Assembly (NCBI RefSeq): GCF_900277125.1
Contig: NZ_OPYN01000108.1
Location: 1-64,000 of the forward strand
Direction: 5' to 3'
Length of the DNA: 64,000 nucleotides
DNA from: Pseudomonas inefficax
GTDB taxonomy: Bacteria > Pseudomonadota > Gammaproteobacteria > Pseudomonadales > Pseudomonadaceae
Numbering within the stretch: position 1 is the first letter of the stretch; each line of letters starts with the position of its first letter. The translations under genes were made by a program, and so were the position numbers. Shown piece after piece: positions 1 through 7,423 of this stretch. Under the pieces are notes generated by a model. That model did not search any database. It had not been told where the DNA came from and worked only from the letters and a program-made list of their open reading frames with translations.

Positions 1-398
1 TAGGTACGGTGTTGCCAGCGCAACGTGCCAGTTATGCGTCCGTTGGTGCTGACAAGAATGATGCGATGCAGCGCGTTATCCAGCGTACCTGCAGCAGCAG
101 GCTCTTTACCTGCCTCGCCCAACAAGCCATGCCATGTCAGGCTGCCATCCTCAAGCAGACGCGCACTCAATTTTTGCGCTACCAGACGCACCCCGCCGCT
201 AAGCGTCAAGTTCAATTTATCTGTGTTGGTAGTTAGTTGCCTGGCAGCAATCTCAACAGGCCATTGTTGAGTGATCCAGGCGGCTGGCGCTGTTTTAGCC
301 ACGGCACCCGTGTGAAGAAATATTTGGTCTGCCTGATGCTCTGTTGCATAAGAACCAACGGCGGTCAGCAAGCCAGTTATCGCTAGTGATATGCGCAC
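1..398 (-). CDS. Secreted protein of unknown function, truncated by the window edge
   Basis: A GTG start at 398 follows the ribosome binding site AGAGGAG by 7 bases, and the frame stays open to base 1, so 132 codons are visible. The first 18 or so residues (VRISLAITGLLTAVGSYA) form a short hydrophobic export signal. The rest is polar and has no cysteines; it contains GTLDNALHRIILVST and GRITGTLRWQH, which look like beta-strands. I do not recognise the family. Secreted metalloprotease propeptides can look like this, but that is a guess. Base composition is visibly less GC-rich than in the genes to the right, which may mark recent acquisition. Its translation start sits beside a hairpin described separately. 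Confidence 0.7.
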   Translation of the reverse strand, partial: MRISLAITGLLTAVGSYATEHQADQIFLHTGAVAKTAPAAWITQQWPVEIAARQLTTNTDKLNLTLSGGVRLVAQKLSARLLEDGSLTWHGLLGEAGKEPAAAGTLDNALHRIILVSTNGRITGTLRWQHRT

Positions 399-403
399 GT
401 GTG

Positions 404-430
404 CACTCCTCTAATCATTTCAGAGGAGTG
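404..430 (-). promoter_or_regulatory. Hairpin sequestering the ribosome binding site of the gene starting at 398
   Basis: Nine-base perfect inverted repeat (CACTCCTCT / AGAGGAGTG) around a 9-base loop. In the minus-strand mRNA the right arm contains the whole Shine-Dalgarno AGAGGAG, and the GTG start follows 5 bases after the hairpin. Translation should be low unless the hairpin opens (a thermometer, protein or ribosome-coupling effect). Function is inferred from sequence only. Confidence 0.55.
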
Positions 431-455
431 TATGAATTGGGGAAGGACCGTCATA

Positions 456-471
456 CTGGCAGAAATGCCAG
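456..471. other. Short hairpin with GAAA tetraloop
   Basis: CTGGCA-GAAA-TGCCAG is a perfect 6-bp stem closed by a GNRA tetraloop on the plus strand. No U-tract follows in either direction. It lies in the 136-bp gap between two minus-strand genes. It could belong to the 5' leader of the gene starting at 398. No function is assigned. Confidence 0.3.
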
Positions 472-534
472 GTTAACGATGAGCAGTTCTGCCACGATTG
501 AAGTTTGAATTATGCTGAGGTGCGAATAGCGTCT

Positions 535-1098
535 TCAGCGCATGAAATGCACCTTGCCAGTGTCGTCATTACCCATGTAGATGCCATAAACCCCGGCTTG
601 CCGCTCGAGTATATAGCGCTCGAGAATCTGCCGGATCGCCGGGTAGTAAATTTCATCCCAAGGGACTTCATCTGGCTCGAAAAACTTGTACGCCAGCGTT
701 TCCGGCCCGTACTGCCCGGTTTCTTCGGTGGCGATGGCGCGGAAGATGATGTAGACCTCGCTGATCTTCGGGACGCTGAAGATCGAGTACGGCGAGACGA
801 TTTCGGCGCGTACACCGCTTTCTTCCCAGACCTCGCGCAGTGCGGCCTGCTCGGTGGTCTCGCCGGCTTCCATGAACCCGGCCGGCAAAGTCCAGGTGCC
901 AGGGCGCGGCGGGATGGCGCGCTGGCACAGCAGGTACTTGCCATCACGCTCGATGATGCAGCCGGCGATGATCTTCGGGTTGATGTAGTGGATAAAGCCG
1001 CAGCCGGTGCAGTGCAGGCGTTCGTGGGTGTCGCCTGTGGGAACGCCCCGGGCCAGTTCCGTGGTGCAGTGCGGGCAGTAGCGCGGGGCGTTGGGCAT
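535..1098 (-). CDS. NUDIX hydrolase with N-terminal zinc ribbon
   Basis: 187 aa. The N-terminal zinc ribbon has cysteines at about 8, 11, 30 and 33 (CPHC...CTGC). A complete Nudix box follows at about residues 74-96 (G-x5-E-x7-REVxEESG). The family hydrolyses nucleoside diphosphates linked to another moiety, such as NADH, FAD, ADP-ribose or CoA, in the cytoplasm. The zinc ribbon resembles that of NudC-type pyrophosphatases, but the protein is shorter and the substrate cannot be read from the sequence. It lies 21 bp after the GntR gene at the 3' end of the catabolic cluster and is probably cotranscribed. Turnover of a flavin or nucleotide by-product is one possible role. Confidence 0.85.
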   Translation of the reverse strand: MPNAPRYCPHCTTELARGVPTGDTHERLHCTGCGFIHYINPKIIAGCIIERDGKYLLCQRAIPPRPGTWTLPAGFMEAGETTEQAALREVWEESGVRAEIVSPYSIFSVPKISEVYIIFRAIATEETGQYGPETLAYKFFEPDEVPWDEIYYPAIRQILERYILERQAGVYGIYMGNDDTGKVHFMR

Positions 1099-1119
1099 GA
1101 TCAGCGGCCTGTGGGTGGC

Positions 1120-1866
1120 TTATATGCGTGGATCCTTCAGGGCCAAGGGCTCGACCATGTCGCGCACCTTGACGTTGTCATCCTGCTTCTGGCGCAGGTA
1201 GTCCAGAGCCACCTTGGCGGCGGCGCGGACGTGGTCGACCGAGGCCTGGTGGGCAACCAGCGGGTCACCGCTCTTGATCGCCTCGACGATCTTTTCCATT
1301 TCGCGGTTGCTGGCGCCGCGGCGGTTTTCCTGCGACACCGATGTGGCGCGCAGGTAGCTGATGCGCGCTTGCAACTGGCGCAGCTGCTGTGCCGCCACTT
1401 GGTTGCCGGAGCCTTCCAGCAGCACATCGTAGAAACCTTGTACCGAATCCAGCACCTGTTGCAGCTCGCCTTCCTCGAGGGCTTCGCGGTTGACCTCCAG
1501 CGCGCGTTCCAGGGCACGAATGTCCTTGGCCTTGGCGTTGAGGGTGAACAGCTGCACGATCAGGCCTTCGAGCACGCAGCGCAGCTCGTAGATGTCGCGC
1601 GCGTCTTCCAGGGTGATGATGGCCACGCGCGGGCCCTTGGCGTCGGCGAACTCCACCAGGCCTTCGGACTCCAGGTGGCGCAGGGCTTCACGCACCGAGG
1701 TGCGGCTGACGCCGAGGCGGTCGCAGAGGTCGCGCTCGACCAGGCGGTCGCCTGGCAGCAGGTGGAAGTTCATGATCGCGGCGCGCAGCTTGTCGAGCAC
1801 GATTTCGCGCAGGGTAACGGGGTTGCGGTTGACCTTGAAGCTGTCGTCGAGTGGCTGGCGTTTCAT
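1120..1866 (-). CDS. GntR family regulator, FadR/FCD subfamily, of the catabolic cluster
   Basis: 248 aa from the ATG at 1866. The winged helix-turn-helix spans about residues 17-80 (LREIVLDKLRAAI, RLGVSRTSVREALRHLE). The C-terminal helical FCD ligand domain covers about 90-225. FadR-type regulators bind a small carboxylate or pathway intermediate and usually repress the adjacent operon. This gene lies inside the putative heterocycle cluster, after the CMD-like gene, which makes it the best candidate reader of the three TGGTATACCATAATA sites at 6013, 7967 and 8139. The core is a TGGTATACCA palindrome of the kind FadR-type proteins bind. No such site precedes this gene itself, so it is probably expressed from upstream in the operon. 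Confidence 0.9.
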   Translation of the reverse strand: MKRQPLDDSFKVNRNPVTLREIVLDKLRAAIMNFHLLPGDRLVERDLCDRLGVSRTSVREALRHLESEGLVEFADAKGPRVAIITLEDARDIYELRCVLEGLIVQLFTLNAKAKDIRALERALEVNREALEEGELQQVLDSVQGFYDVLLEGSGNQVAAQQLRQLQARISYLRATSVSQENRRGASNREMEKIVEAIKSGDPLVAHQASVDHVRAAAKVALDYLRQKQDDNVKVRDMVEPLALKDPRI

Positions 1867-1955
1867 CAAGTGCGCTCTTAAAGAGGCTGCCCGGCCGCAA
1901 CCGCAACAGCACCACGAACCTGGGTGCTCCTTGCGTGGGTTCGAACAGCCCGGTG

Positions 1956-2345
1956 TTAACGGGTTGACTCCGCATCGGCTTCAGCGAACGCTTCGCGGGC
2001 CAGGCGGAAACTGTCCACCGCCGCGGGCACGCCGCAATAAATGCCGACCTGGAGCAGGATCTCGCGAATCTGTTCACGGCTCAGGCCATTACGCAAGGCG
2101 CCGCGAATGTGCAGCTTGAGCTCGTGGGGCCGGTTGAGCGCGGAAATCATGGCCAAGTTTATCATGCTGCGCTCTTTGAGCGACAAGCCTTCGCGGCCCC
2201 AGACGTGGCCCCAGCAGTATTCGGTGACCAGCTCCTGCAACGGCCTGGTGAAGTCGTCGGCGTTCTGGATCGAGCGGTTGACGTAGTCCTCGCCCAGCAC
2301 CTGGGTGCGGATCTGCAGGCCTTTTTCGTACTTTTCATTGCTCAT
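1956..2345 (-). CDS. Carboxymuconolactone decarboxylase (CMD) family protein
   Basis: 129 aa, the usual size of PcaC-like proteins. Family features are LKERSMINLAMISAL and ELKLHIRGALRNGL, followed by IREILLQVGIYCGVPAAVDSF. There is no CxxC, so this is the lactone-decarboxylase branch and not a peroxidase of the AhpD type. PcaC opens or decarboxylates a muconolactone. Here the neighbours are flavin monooxygenase, aldehyde dehydrogenase and hydrolase genes, so it may decarboxylate or isomerise a ring-opened intermediate. A REP pair separates it from the flavin reductase gene upstream. The true substrate is unknown. Confidence 0.85.
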   Translation of the reverse strand: MSNEKYEKGLQIRTQVLGEDYVNRSIQNADDFTRPLQELVTEYCWGHVWGREGLSLKERSMINLAMISALNRPHELKLHIRGALRNGLSREQIREILLQVGIYCGVPAAVDSFRLAREAFAEADAESTR

Positions 2346-2383
2346 GGGCAGTACTCCGGATCAAAACAGGGTCATCGGTGTTT

Positions 2384-2477
2384 GCCTTCTTCGCGGGCTT
2401 GCCCGCTCCCACAGGGATTGCACAGGTGCTGAAGCCTGCGCAGTACCTGTGGGAGCGGGCGAGCCCGCGAAGAAGCC
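2384..2477. repeat. REP pair, CCCGCTCCCACAGG type
   Basis: Two inverted REP copies, each CGGGC(T/G)(T/A)GCCCG followed by CTCCCACAGG, with matching GCTTCTTCG flanks. The pair lies inside the operon between the flavin reductase and CMD genes, where it could trim or stabilise mRNA ends. Confidence 0.85.
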
Positions 2478-2497
2478 AACGCCGAGCTCAAGGTCTA

Positions 2498-2983
2498 TCA
2501 GCCCAAGGGCGGCAGGGCGCCCAGCTTGCCCTTGTGGTACACCATCGGCGTTACCGGTTCGGCCGGCAGCACCAGGTTCTTCACCGCACCGACGATGATC
2601 GCGTGGTCACCGCCGTCGTATTCGCGCCACAGTTCGCACTCGATGATCGCCGTGGCCTTTACCAGCAGCGGGTTGCCCAGTTCGCTCAGGTGCCAGTCGA
2701 TGCCTTTGGCCTTGTCCTTGCCCTTGCCTGCGAAGGCATAGGCCTCGGCGGTCTGGTCGGCGGACAGCAAGTGAATCGCGAACTGCTTGCTGTCACGCAG
2801 GATGGGGTAGGTGTCGGAGGCGTAGTTGGGGCAGAACAACACCAGCGCCGGGTCGATCGACAGCGCGCTGAACGCGCTGGCAGTGATGCCGACGATGCCG
2901 CCGTCGGCGTCGAGGGTGGTGACCACCGTGACGCCGGACGGGAAGGAGCCCATCACGTCTTTGTAGATGCCTGGTTCGATCAT
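2498..2983 (-). CDS. Flavin reductase family protein (copy 1)
   Basis: 161 aa. Family motifs are GSFPSGVTVVTT near the start, GITASAFSALSIDPALVLFC, and GDHAIIVGAV. Members of the HpaC/RutF group use NAD(P)H to reduce free FMN or FAD for a partner monooxygenase. The protein is clearly paralogous to the product of 7424-7909: same length, same MI-(D/E)..IYK start, same core. It lies 12 bp after the aldehyde dehydrogenase gene. An oxygenase needs one reductase, so one copy may serve another step or have diverged in flavin preference. Confidence 0.9.
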   Translation of the reverse strand: MIEPGIYKDVMGSFPSGVTVVTTLDADGGIVGITASAFSALSIDPALVLFCPNYASDTYPILRDSKQFAIHLLSADQTAEAYAFAGKGKDKAKGIDWHLSELGNPLLVKATAIIECELWREYDGGDHAIIVGAVKNLVLPAEPVTPMVYHKGKLGALPPLG

Positions 2984-2995
2984 GGGCGCAATCTC

Positions 2996-4477
2996 CTAGC
3001 GCATGACAAAGGGGTCGGGCATGGGCGCGGTGGACAGGTTGATCCACACCGTCTTCAGCTCGGTATAAGCCAGCACCGAATCGATGCCGCTCTCGCGGCC
3101 GTAGCCGCTGTTCTTGAACCCGCCGATCGGCGCCATGGCCGATACGGCACGGTAGGTGTTGACCCAGATGATCCCCGAACGCACGTCACGGGCCAGGCGG
3201 TGGGCACGGCCCAGGTCGCGAGTCCAGATGCCGGCGGCCAGGCCGAACTGCGAGTCGTTGGCGATGGCCAGGGCTTCTTCCTCGGTCTTGAAGCGGATGA
3301 CCGCGGCAACCGGGCCGAACACCTCTTCCTGCATGATGGTCATCGAATTGCTGTCGCACTCGAACAGGGTCGGCTCGTAGAACCAGCCGTCACCCTCGAC
3401 CTCGGCACGCTTGCCACCCATGTGCAGCTTGGCGCCTTCGGCCTTGGCCGCGGCCACCAGGCCTTCGACCACTGCCAGCTGTTGTGCGGTGGCCATGGGG
3501 CCCATTTCGCTGGCGTCGTCCTGCGGGTTGCCGATGCGGATGCGCTTGGCACGGGCGATCAGGCGTTCGACGAACTCGTCAAAGATTTCGTCCTGCACCA
3601 GCAGGCGCGAGCCGGCCACGCAGCTTTGCCCGGAGGCGGCATAGATGCCGGCCACGGCACCGTTGATGGCGCTGTCCAGGTCGGCGTCGGCGAAGATGAT
3701 GTTCGGCGACTTGCCGCCCAGCTCCAGCGACAGCTTGGCGAAGTTCTCGGCGCTGCTGCGTACCACGTGGCGGGCGGTGGCGGCGCCGCCAGTGAAGGCG
3801 ATCTTGCGCACCAGCGGGTGACGGGTCAGCGCCGCGCCGGTGCTGGGGCCGTAGCCGGTGACCACGTTGACCACACCGGCCGGGAAGCCGGCCTCGAGGG
3901 CCAGGCGGGCCAGTTCGAGGATGGTCGCCGAGGCGTGCTCGGACGGCTTGAGCACGATGGTGTTGCCGGCGGCCAGGGCCGGGGCCAGCTTGATTGCGGT
4001 GAGGTACAGCGGGCTGTTCCACGGGATGATCCCGGCCACCACGCCGATCGGCTCGTGCACGGTGTAGGCGAACAGGTCGGGCTTGTCCAGCGGCAGGGTG
4101 CCACCTTCAAGCTTGTCGGCAAGGCCTGCGGTGTAGTGGAAGAACTCTGGCAGGTAGCCGACCTGGCCGCGGGTTTCGCGGATCAGCTTGCCATTGTCAC
4201 GGCTTTCCAGCTGGGCCAGGTGTTCCTTGTTTTCGGCAATCAGGTCACCCAGGCGACGCAGCAGCTTGCCGCGCGCGGTGGCGGTGATGCTGCGCCATTG
4301 CTTGCTGTCGAAGGCGCGCTGGGCGGCCTGCACGGCCAGCTCCACATCGGCCTCGTCGGCGTCGGGCAGTTGCGCCCAGGCCTGGGCGGTGGCCGGGTTG
4401 AGGCTGTCGAAGGTCTTGCCGCTCTGGGCATCGCGCCATTGGCCGTCGATGCACATCTGGAAACGAACGAGGGTCAT
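2996..4477 (-). CDS. NAD(P)-dependent aldehyde dehydrogenase
   Basis: 493 aa, full family length. The catalytic cysteine lies in ASGQSCVAGSRLL and the general base glutamate in LSLELGGKSPN. The Rossmann part contains IIPWNSPLYL and FTGGAATARHV. The enzyme oxidises an aldehyde to a carboxylate in the cytosol. Its ATG overlaps the hydrolase stop codon (ATGA), indicating translational coupling. In the Tgn trigonelline pathway an aldehyde dehydrogenase follows LLM ring opening, and the same order of events is plausible here. The substrate is unknown. Confidence 0.92.
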   Translation of the reverse strand: MTLVRFQMCIDGQWRDAQSGKTFDSLNPATAQAWAQLPDADEADVELAVQAAQRAFDSKQWRSITATARGKLLRRLGDLIAENKEHLAQLESRDNGKLIRETRGQVGYLPEFFHYTAGLADKLEGGTLPLDKPDLFAYTVHEPIGVVAGIIPWNSPLYLTAIKLAPALAAGNTIVLKPSEHASATILELARLALEAGFPAGVVNVVTGYGPSTGAALTRHPLVRKIAFTGGAATARHVVRSSAENFAKLSLELGGKSPNIIFADADLDSAINGAVAGIYAASGQSCVAGSRLLVQDEIFDEFVERLIARAKRIRIGNPQDDASEMGPMATAQQLAVVEGLVAAAKAEGAKLHMGGKRAEVEGDGWFYEPTLFECDSNSMTIMQEEVFGPVAAVIRFKTEEEALAIANDSQFGLAAGIWTRDLGRAHRLARDVRSGIIWVNTYRAVSAMAPIGGFKNSGYGRESGIDSVLAYTELKTVWINLSTAPMPDPFVMR

Positions 4478-5307
4478 GCAACAATCCCCTTGGCGGATTC
4501 GGTGAGGGTGCGTGCTTGCGCGAGGAAGTCCAGCAGCATCTTGTTGACTTCACGCGGTGCTTCCACTGGCATCATATGCCGTTGCTCGGCGAGGACCACG
4601 CTGCGTGCACCAGGAATGCTGGCGGCGAGCTGGCGGGTCATGGCCGGGGTGGAGCCCGAGTCGAGTTCGCCAGTGGCGATCAGCGTCGGCACCTGGATAC
4701 TGGCCAGGTCGGCGGCGCGGTACATGTCCTGGGTGGCGAACAGCGAATAAGTGGTGTGGTAGCCCTGCGGGTCGTTGCTCGCCAGCACCTGGCGAATGGC
4801 GGCGACCTGCGCCGGGTTGGCAGCCTTGTATTCACGGCTGAACCAACGGTCGAGCGCGGCGTCGACGTTGGCGTCGGGGCCCATCTGCGCAGCCTGGGCG
4901 GCGCGGGCAATAACGCCGGCACTCTGCTCGGGGGTGCGGTTGAACACGCTGTTGAGCACTACCAGTGCCGCCAGGCGTTGTGGGTAGCCGAGGGCGAACG
5001 CCCGGGCGACCAGGCCGCCCATGGAGAAGCCGATCACGGTGGCTTGTGCGATCTGCAGGTGGTCGAGCAGTTCGGCGAGCTGCGCGGCATAGCCTTCCAG
5101 GCCGATGTCGGCGGCTGGCAGCGCGCTCTGGCCGTGGCCGAGCATGTCGTAGGCGATGACGCGGTAGTCATTGGCCAGGCCAACGAACTGACCGCCCCAC
5201 ATTTCCTTGTTCAGGCCCACGCCGTGGATCAGTACCACGGGTTGGCCCTGGCCGACGGACAGGTAGCTGGTGCCGGCGGGTGTGCGTTCAGCGACAGGCT
5301 GAATCAT
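4474..5307 (-). CDS. Alpha/beta hydrolase, RutD/TgnD-like by context
   Basis: 277 aa from the ATG at 5307, preceded by AGGAG at an 8-base spacing. The nucleophile elbow is GFSMGG, the oxyanion region VLIHGVGLNKEMW, the acid lies near ATGELDSGS, and the catalytic histidine in EQRHMMPVEAP. The fold cleaves esters, amides, carbamates or C-C bonds. In ring-opening pathways such a hydrolase deacylates the opened heterocycle (RutD on aminoacrylate or carbamate; formamide cleavage in trigonelline breakdown). The stop codon overlaps the aldehyde dehydrogenase start. The exact bond cleaved cannot be inferred. Confidence 0.88.
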   Translation of the reverse strand: MIQPVAERTPAGTSYLSVGQGQPVVLIHGVGLNKEMWGGQFVGLANDYRVIAYDMLGHGQSALPAADIGLEGYAAQLAELLDHLQIAQATVIGFSMGGLVARAFALGYPQRLAALVVLNSVFNRTPEQSAGVIARAAQAAQMGPDANVDAALDRWFSREYKAANPAQVAAIRQVLASNDPQGYHTTYSLFATQDMYRAADLASIQVPTLIATGELDSGSTPAMTRQLAASIPGARSVVLAEQRHMMPVEAPREVNKMLLDFLAQARTLTESAKGIVA

Positions 5308-5375
5308 GGAGGGCGCTCCTTGAAGGTCGGGCGCGGCGGGTAAGCACGCCACGCCCCGGCCCGTCTTGGTTGTTG

Positions 5376-5972
5376 TTATTGAGCGTTGGCTTTTTCGGCA
5401 GCCAGTTCTTCCAGGTCGATGTAGCGGTTGCCGATGCGCGGGTGCAGGCGGCCGCCGTCGGAGGCGCCCAGGACCACGACGATTTCATCGGCGCGCGGGG
5501 CGTCTTCGATCTGCATTTCCAGGGTGATGTAGTGCGAGCGCAGGCCTTCGTCGTCCTTCTGCATCATCGGGATCTGGATCGAAGTGCCCGGGCCACCGCG
5601 CTTGTTGGTGAAGCTCAGGTAGCTCTTGGCCTGTACCGCTTCGCGATAGTGGTTGCCGAAGCGCAGGGTGTGGATTACTGCCGAGGCATGTTCGATTTCG
5701 CCGTCGGCACCAACGACTGCGGCCTTGCCGTAGGCTTCGATCTTGTCGGCGCCGCCGATGGCTGCGGTCAGGCGCTCGACCATCAGGGCACCCAGGTCCG
5801 AGCAGTTGGCACGGATTTCCGGCTTCAGATCTTCAACAAATCCGCGACCGGCCCATGGGTTCTTGATCACGACGGCCAGGCCGACCATGGTCACCGGCTT
5901 GTCGGTGGCCTTGCCGCCTTCGATGCGGGTCTCTTCGGAGTAGGTGACGATCTTGCGGATTTCGAAACTCAT
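5376..5972 (-). CDS. DUF1185 (PF06684, amino acid synthesis family) protein
   Basis: 198 aa from the ATG at 5972, which has AGGAG just upstream. A longer frame exists, but it would run into the operator at 6013-6027, so the shorter start is preferred. The sequence begins MSFEIRKIVTYSEETRIEGG and contains VVIKNPWAGRGFVEDLK and the C-terminal EIVVVLGASDGGRLHPRIG. The first structures of this family showed a variant chorismate-mutase-like fold; its function is not established. It is the first gene of the transcript that continues into the hydrolase, aldehyde dehydrogenase and flavin reductase, so it probably acts on an early intermediate. Confidence 0.85.
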   Translation of the reverse strand: MSFEIRKIVTYSEETRIEGGKATDKPVTMVGLAVVIKNPWAGRGFVEDLKPEIRANCSDLGALMVERLTAAIGGADKIEAYGKAAVVGADGEIEHASAVIHTLRFGNHYREAVQAKSYLSFTNKRGGPGTSIQIPMMQKDDEGLRSHYITLEMQIEDAPRADEIVVVLGASDGGRLHPRIGNRYIDLEELAAEKANAQ

Positions 5973-6012
5973 GGGTGGCTCCTGGTGAGGGTTATCAGCT
6001 CTTGTTGTCTGA

Positions 6013-6027
6013 TGGTATACCATAATA
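6013..6027 (-). promoter_or_regulatory. Operator-like site upstream of the DUF1185 operon
   Basis: TGGTATACCATAATA, containing the perfect palindrome ATGGTATACCAT. It lies 41 bases upstream of the DUF1185 ATG. On the transcribed strand the same bases give TATTAT and TATACC, so the site probably overlaps the promoter. The surrounding context (TCTGA before, GCAAG after) matches the copy at 7967. The likely ligand is the GntR protein of 1120-1866 (inference). Confidence 0.65.
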
Positions 6028-6110
6028 TTTGTTGTGCAAGAGGCGGCTGGAAATTTCTCTTTGCGGGGGGACGAAAGGTGGCCTGATGCCTTGATTTTTG
6101 TGCTGCCTGT

Positions 6111-6212
6111 ACCGGCTTCTTCGCGGGTGAACCCGCTCCCACAGGTACCCCACAGATTTCATGGTCTGCGCCATACCTGTGGGAGCGGGTTTACCCGCGA
6201 AGAGGCCGGTAT
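6111..6212. repeat. REP pair between the two catabolic transcripts
   Basis: Inverted pair of CCGGC(T/C)TCTTCGCGGGT..ACCCGCTCCCACAGG elements with a 34-base spacer. It lies between the operator at 6013 and the terminator at 6232. Confidence 0.85.
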
Positions 6213-6231
6213 AGGCAACGGATCAATCCCC

Positions 6232-6277
6232 AAAAAAAAGCCCGCTCACGCGAGCCACAGGGCCCACGGGAGCGGGC
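6232..6277 (-). terminator. Terminator after the LLM monooxygenase gene
   Basis: Read on the minus strand: arms GCCCGCTC / GAGCGGGC (6270-6277 and 6240-6247) followed by eight U residues (plus-strand A-run 6232-6239). It begins 31 bases after the LLM stop, so the flavin reductase-LLM pair forms a separate transcript from the DUF1185 operon. Confidence 0.75.
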
Positions 6278-6307
6278 GTGTCCCGCAATGTTTCAGGTAA
6301 TGGGAAA

Positions 6308-7348
6308 TCAGGCGAACGCGGGCACCACTTCCTTGATGAACAGCTCCAGCGATTTCTTCTTCTCGGCGTGGGGCAGGCTGTTGTCGCACCAGAAGCTGAA
6401 CTCGTCGACGCCGAGTTCCTGGTAGTACTTGATACGCGCGATGATCTCTTCCGGCGTGCCGATCATGGTGTTCTTGCGGATGTTCTCCAGCTCGAACGCC
6501 GGTACTTCGGCGAACTTCGATTCCGGGCTTGGCTCGAGGAAGCCGTTGACCGGGGTGGTCTTGTTGCCGAACCAGGCATCAAAGGTGCGGTAGAAGCGCG
6601 AGATGGCCTGGGCGCCGACTTTCCAGCCTTCCGGCTCGGCCGGGCTGTGCACGTGGGTGTGGCGCAGCACCATCAGTTGCGGGCGTGGCACGCCCGGGTT
6701 GTTGTCTAGGGCGGCCTGGAACTTGTTCTTCAGGTCCAGCACTTCCTCGTCACCCTTCATCAGCGGGGTGACCATGACGTTGCAGCCATTGGCCACGGCG
6801 AAGTTGTGCGAGTCCGGGTCGCGGGCGGCGATCCACATCGGTGGGGTGGCGTTGAATGGCTTCGGCACACTGGTGGAAGTCGGGAACTTGTACACTTCGC
6901 CGTCATGGGCGTAGTCGCCTTCCCACAGCTTGCGCACCACCGGCACCATTTCGCGCAGGGCCTTGCCGCCGTCGGTGGCCGGCATGCCGCCTGCCATGCG
7001 GTCGAATTCGAACTGGTAGGCGCCACGGGCCAGGCCCACTTCCATGCGACCGTTGCTGATCACGTCGAGCAGGGCGCATTCGCCCGCCACACGGATCGGG
7101 TTCCAGAACGGCGCGATGATGGTGCCGGCGCCCAGGCGGATCTTGTCGGTGCGCGCAGCCAGGTAGGCCAGCAGCGGCATCGGGCTTGGCGAAATGGTGT
7201 ATTCCATGGCGTGGTGTTCGCCGATCCATACGGTGCTGAAACCGCCGTTCTCGGCCATCAGGGTCAGTTCGGTCAGGTCTTCGAACAGCTGGCGGTGGCT
7301 GACCTGTTCATCCCAACGTTCCATGTGCACGAACAACGAAAATTTCAT
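6308..7348 (-). CDS. LLM class (luciferase-like) flavin-dependent monooxygenase
   Basis: 346 aa, the family's usual length, with a TIM-barrel bacterial luciferase pattern: MKFSLFVHMERWD, GFSTVWIGEHHAMEY, IRLGAGTIIAPFWNPIRVA, RMEVGLARGAYQFEF. These enzymes use reduced FMN and O2 and are fed by a separate flavin reductase; the gene for one lies 75 bp upstream. RutA, TgnA, pyridine and alkane monooxygenases belong here. With an NCS1 permease, hydrolase and aldehyde dehydrogenase nearby, oxygenative cleavage of a nitrogen ring is the most economical role. The substrate is not identifiable from sequence. A strong terminator follows. Confidence 0.9.
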   Translation of the reverse strand: MKFSLFVHMERWDEQVSHRQLFEDLTELTLMAENGGFSTVWIGEHHAMEYTISPSPMPLLAYLAARTDKIRLGAGTIIAPFWNPIRVAGECALLDVISNGRMEVGLARGAYQFEFDRMAGGMPATDGGKALREMVPVVRKLWEGDYAHDGEVYKFPTSTSVPKPFNATPPMWIAARDPDSHNFAVANGCNVMVTPLMKGDEEVLDLKNKFQAALDNNPGVPRPQLMVLRHTHVHSPAEPEGWKVGAQAISRFYRTFDAWFGNKTTPVNGFLEPSPESKFAEVPAFELENIRKNTMIGTPEEIIARIKYYQELGVDEFSFWCDNSLPHAEKKKSLELFIKEVVPAFA

Positions 7349-7423
7349 GGGGCTTTCCTCAACGCTTGAAAGGGGCTGGCGCCTGGCAGGGTTGGCGCCA
7401 GCGGTCTCGATTCAGAACAGGCT

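Noticed and set aside
505..1881. Long plus-strand open frame across the NUDIX and GntR genes
   Set aside because: Antisense shadow in GC-rich DNA; the opposite strand has complete Nudix and GntR motifs and the plus-strand product has no family features.
2378..4750. 790-codon plus-strand frame over flavin reductase and aldehyde dehydrogenase genes
   Set aside because: Low-complexity product rich in G, A, H and Q, typical of antisense frames; the minus strand encodes well-known enzymes.
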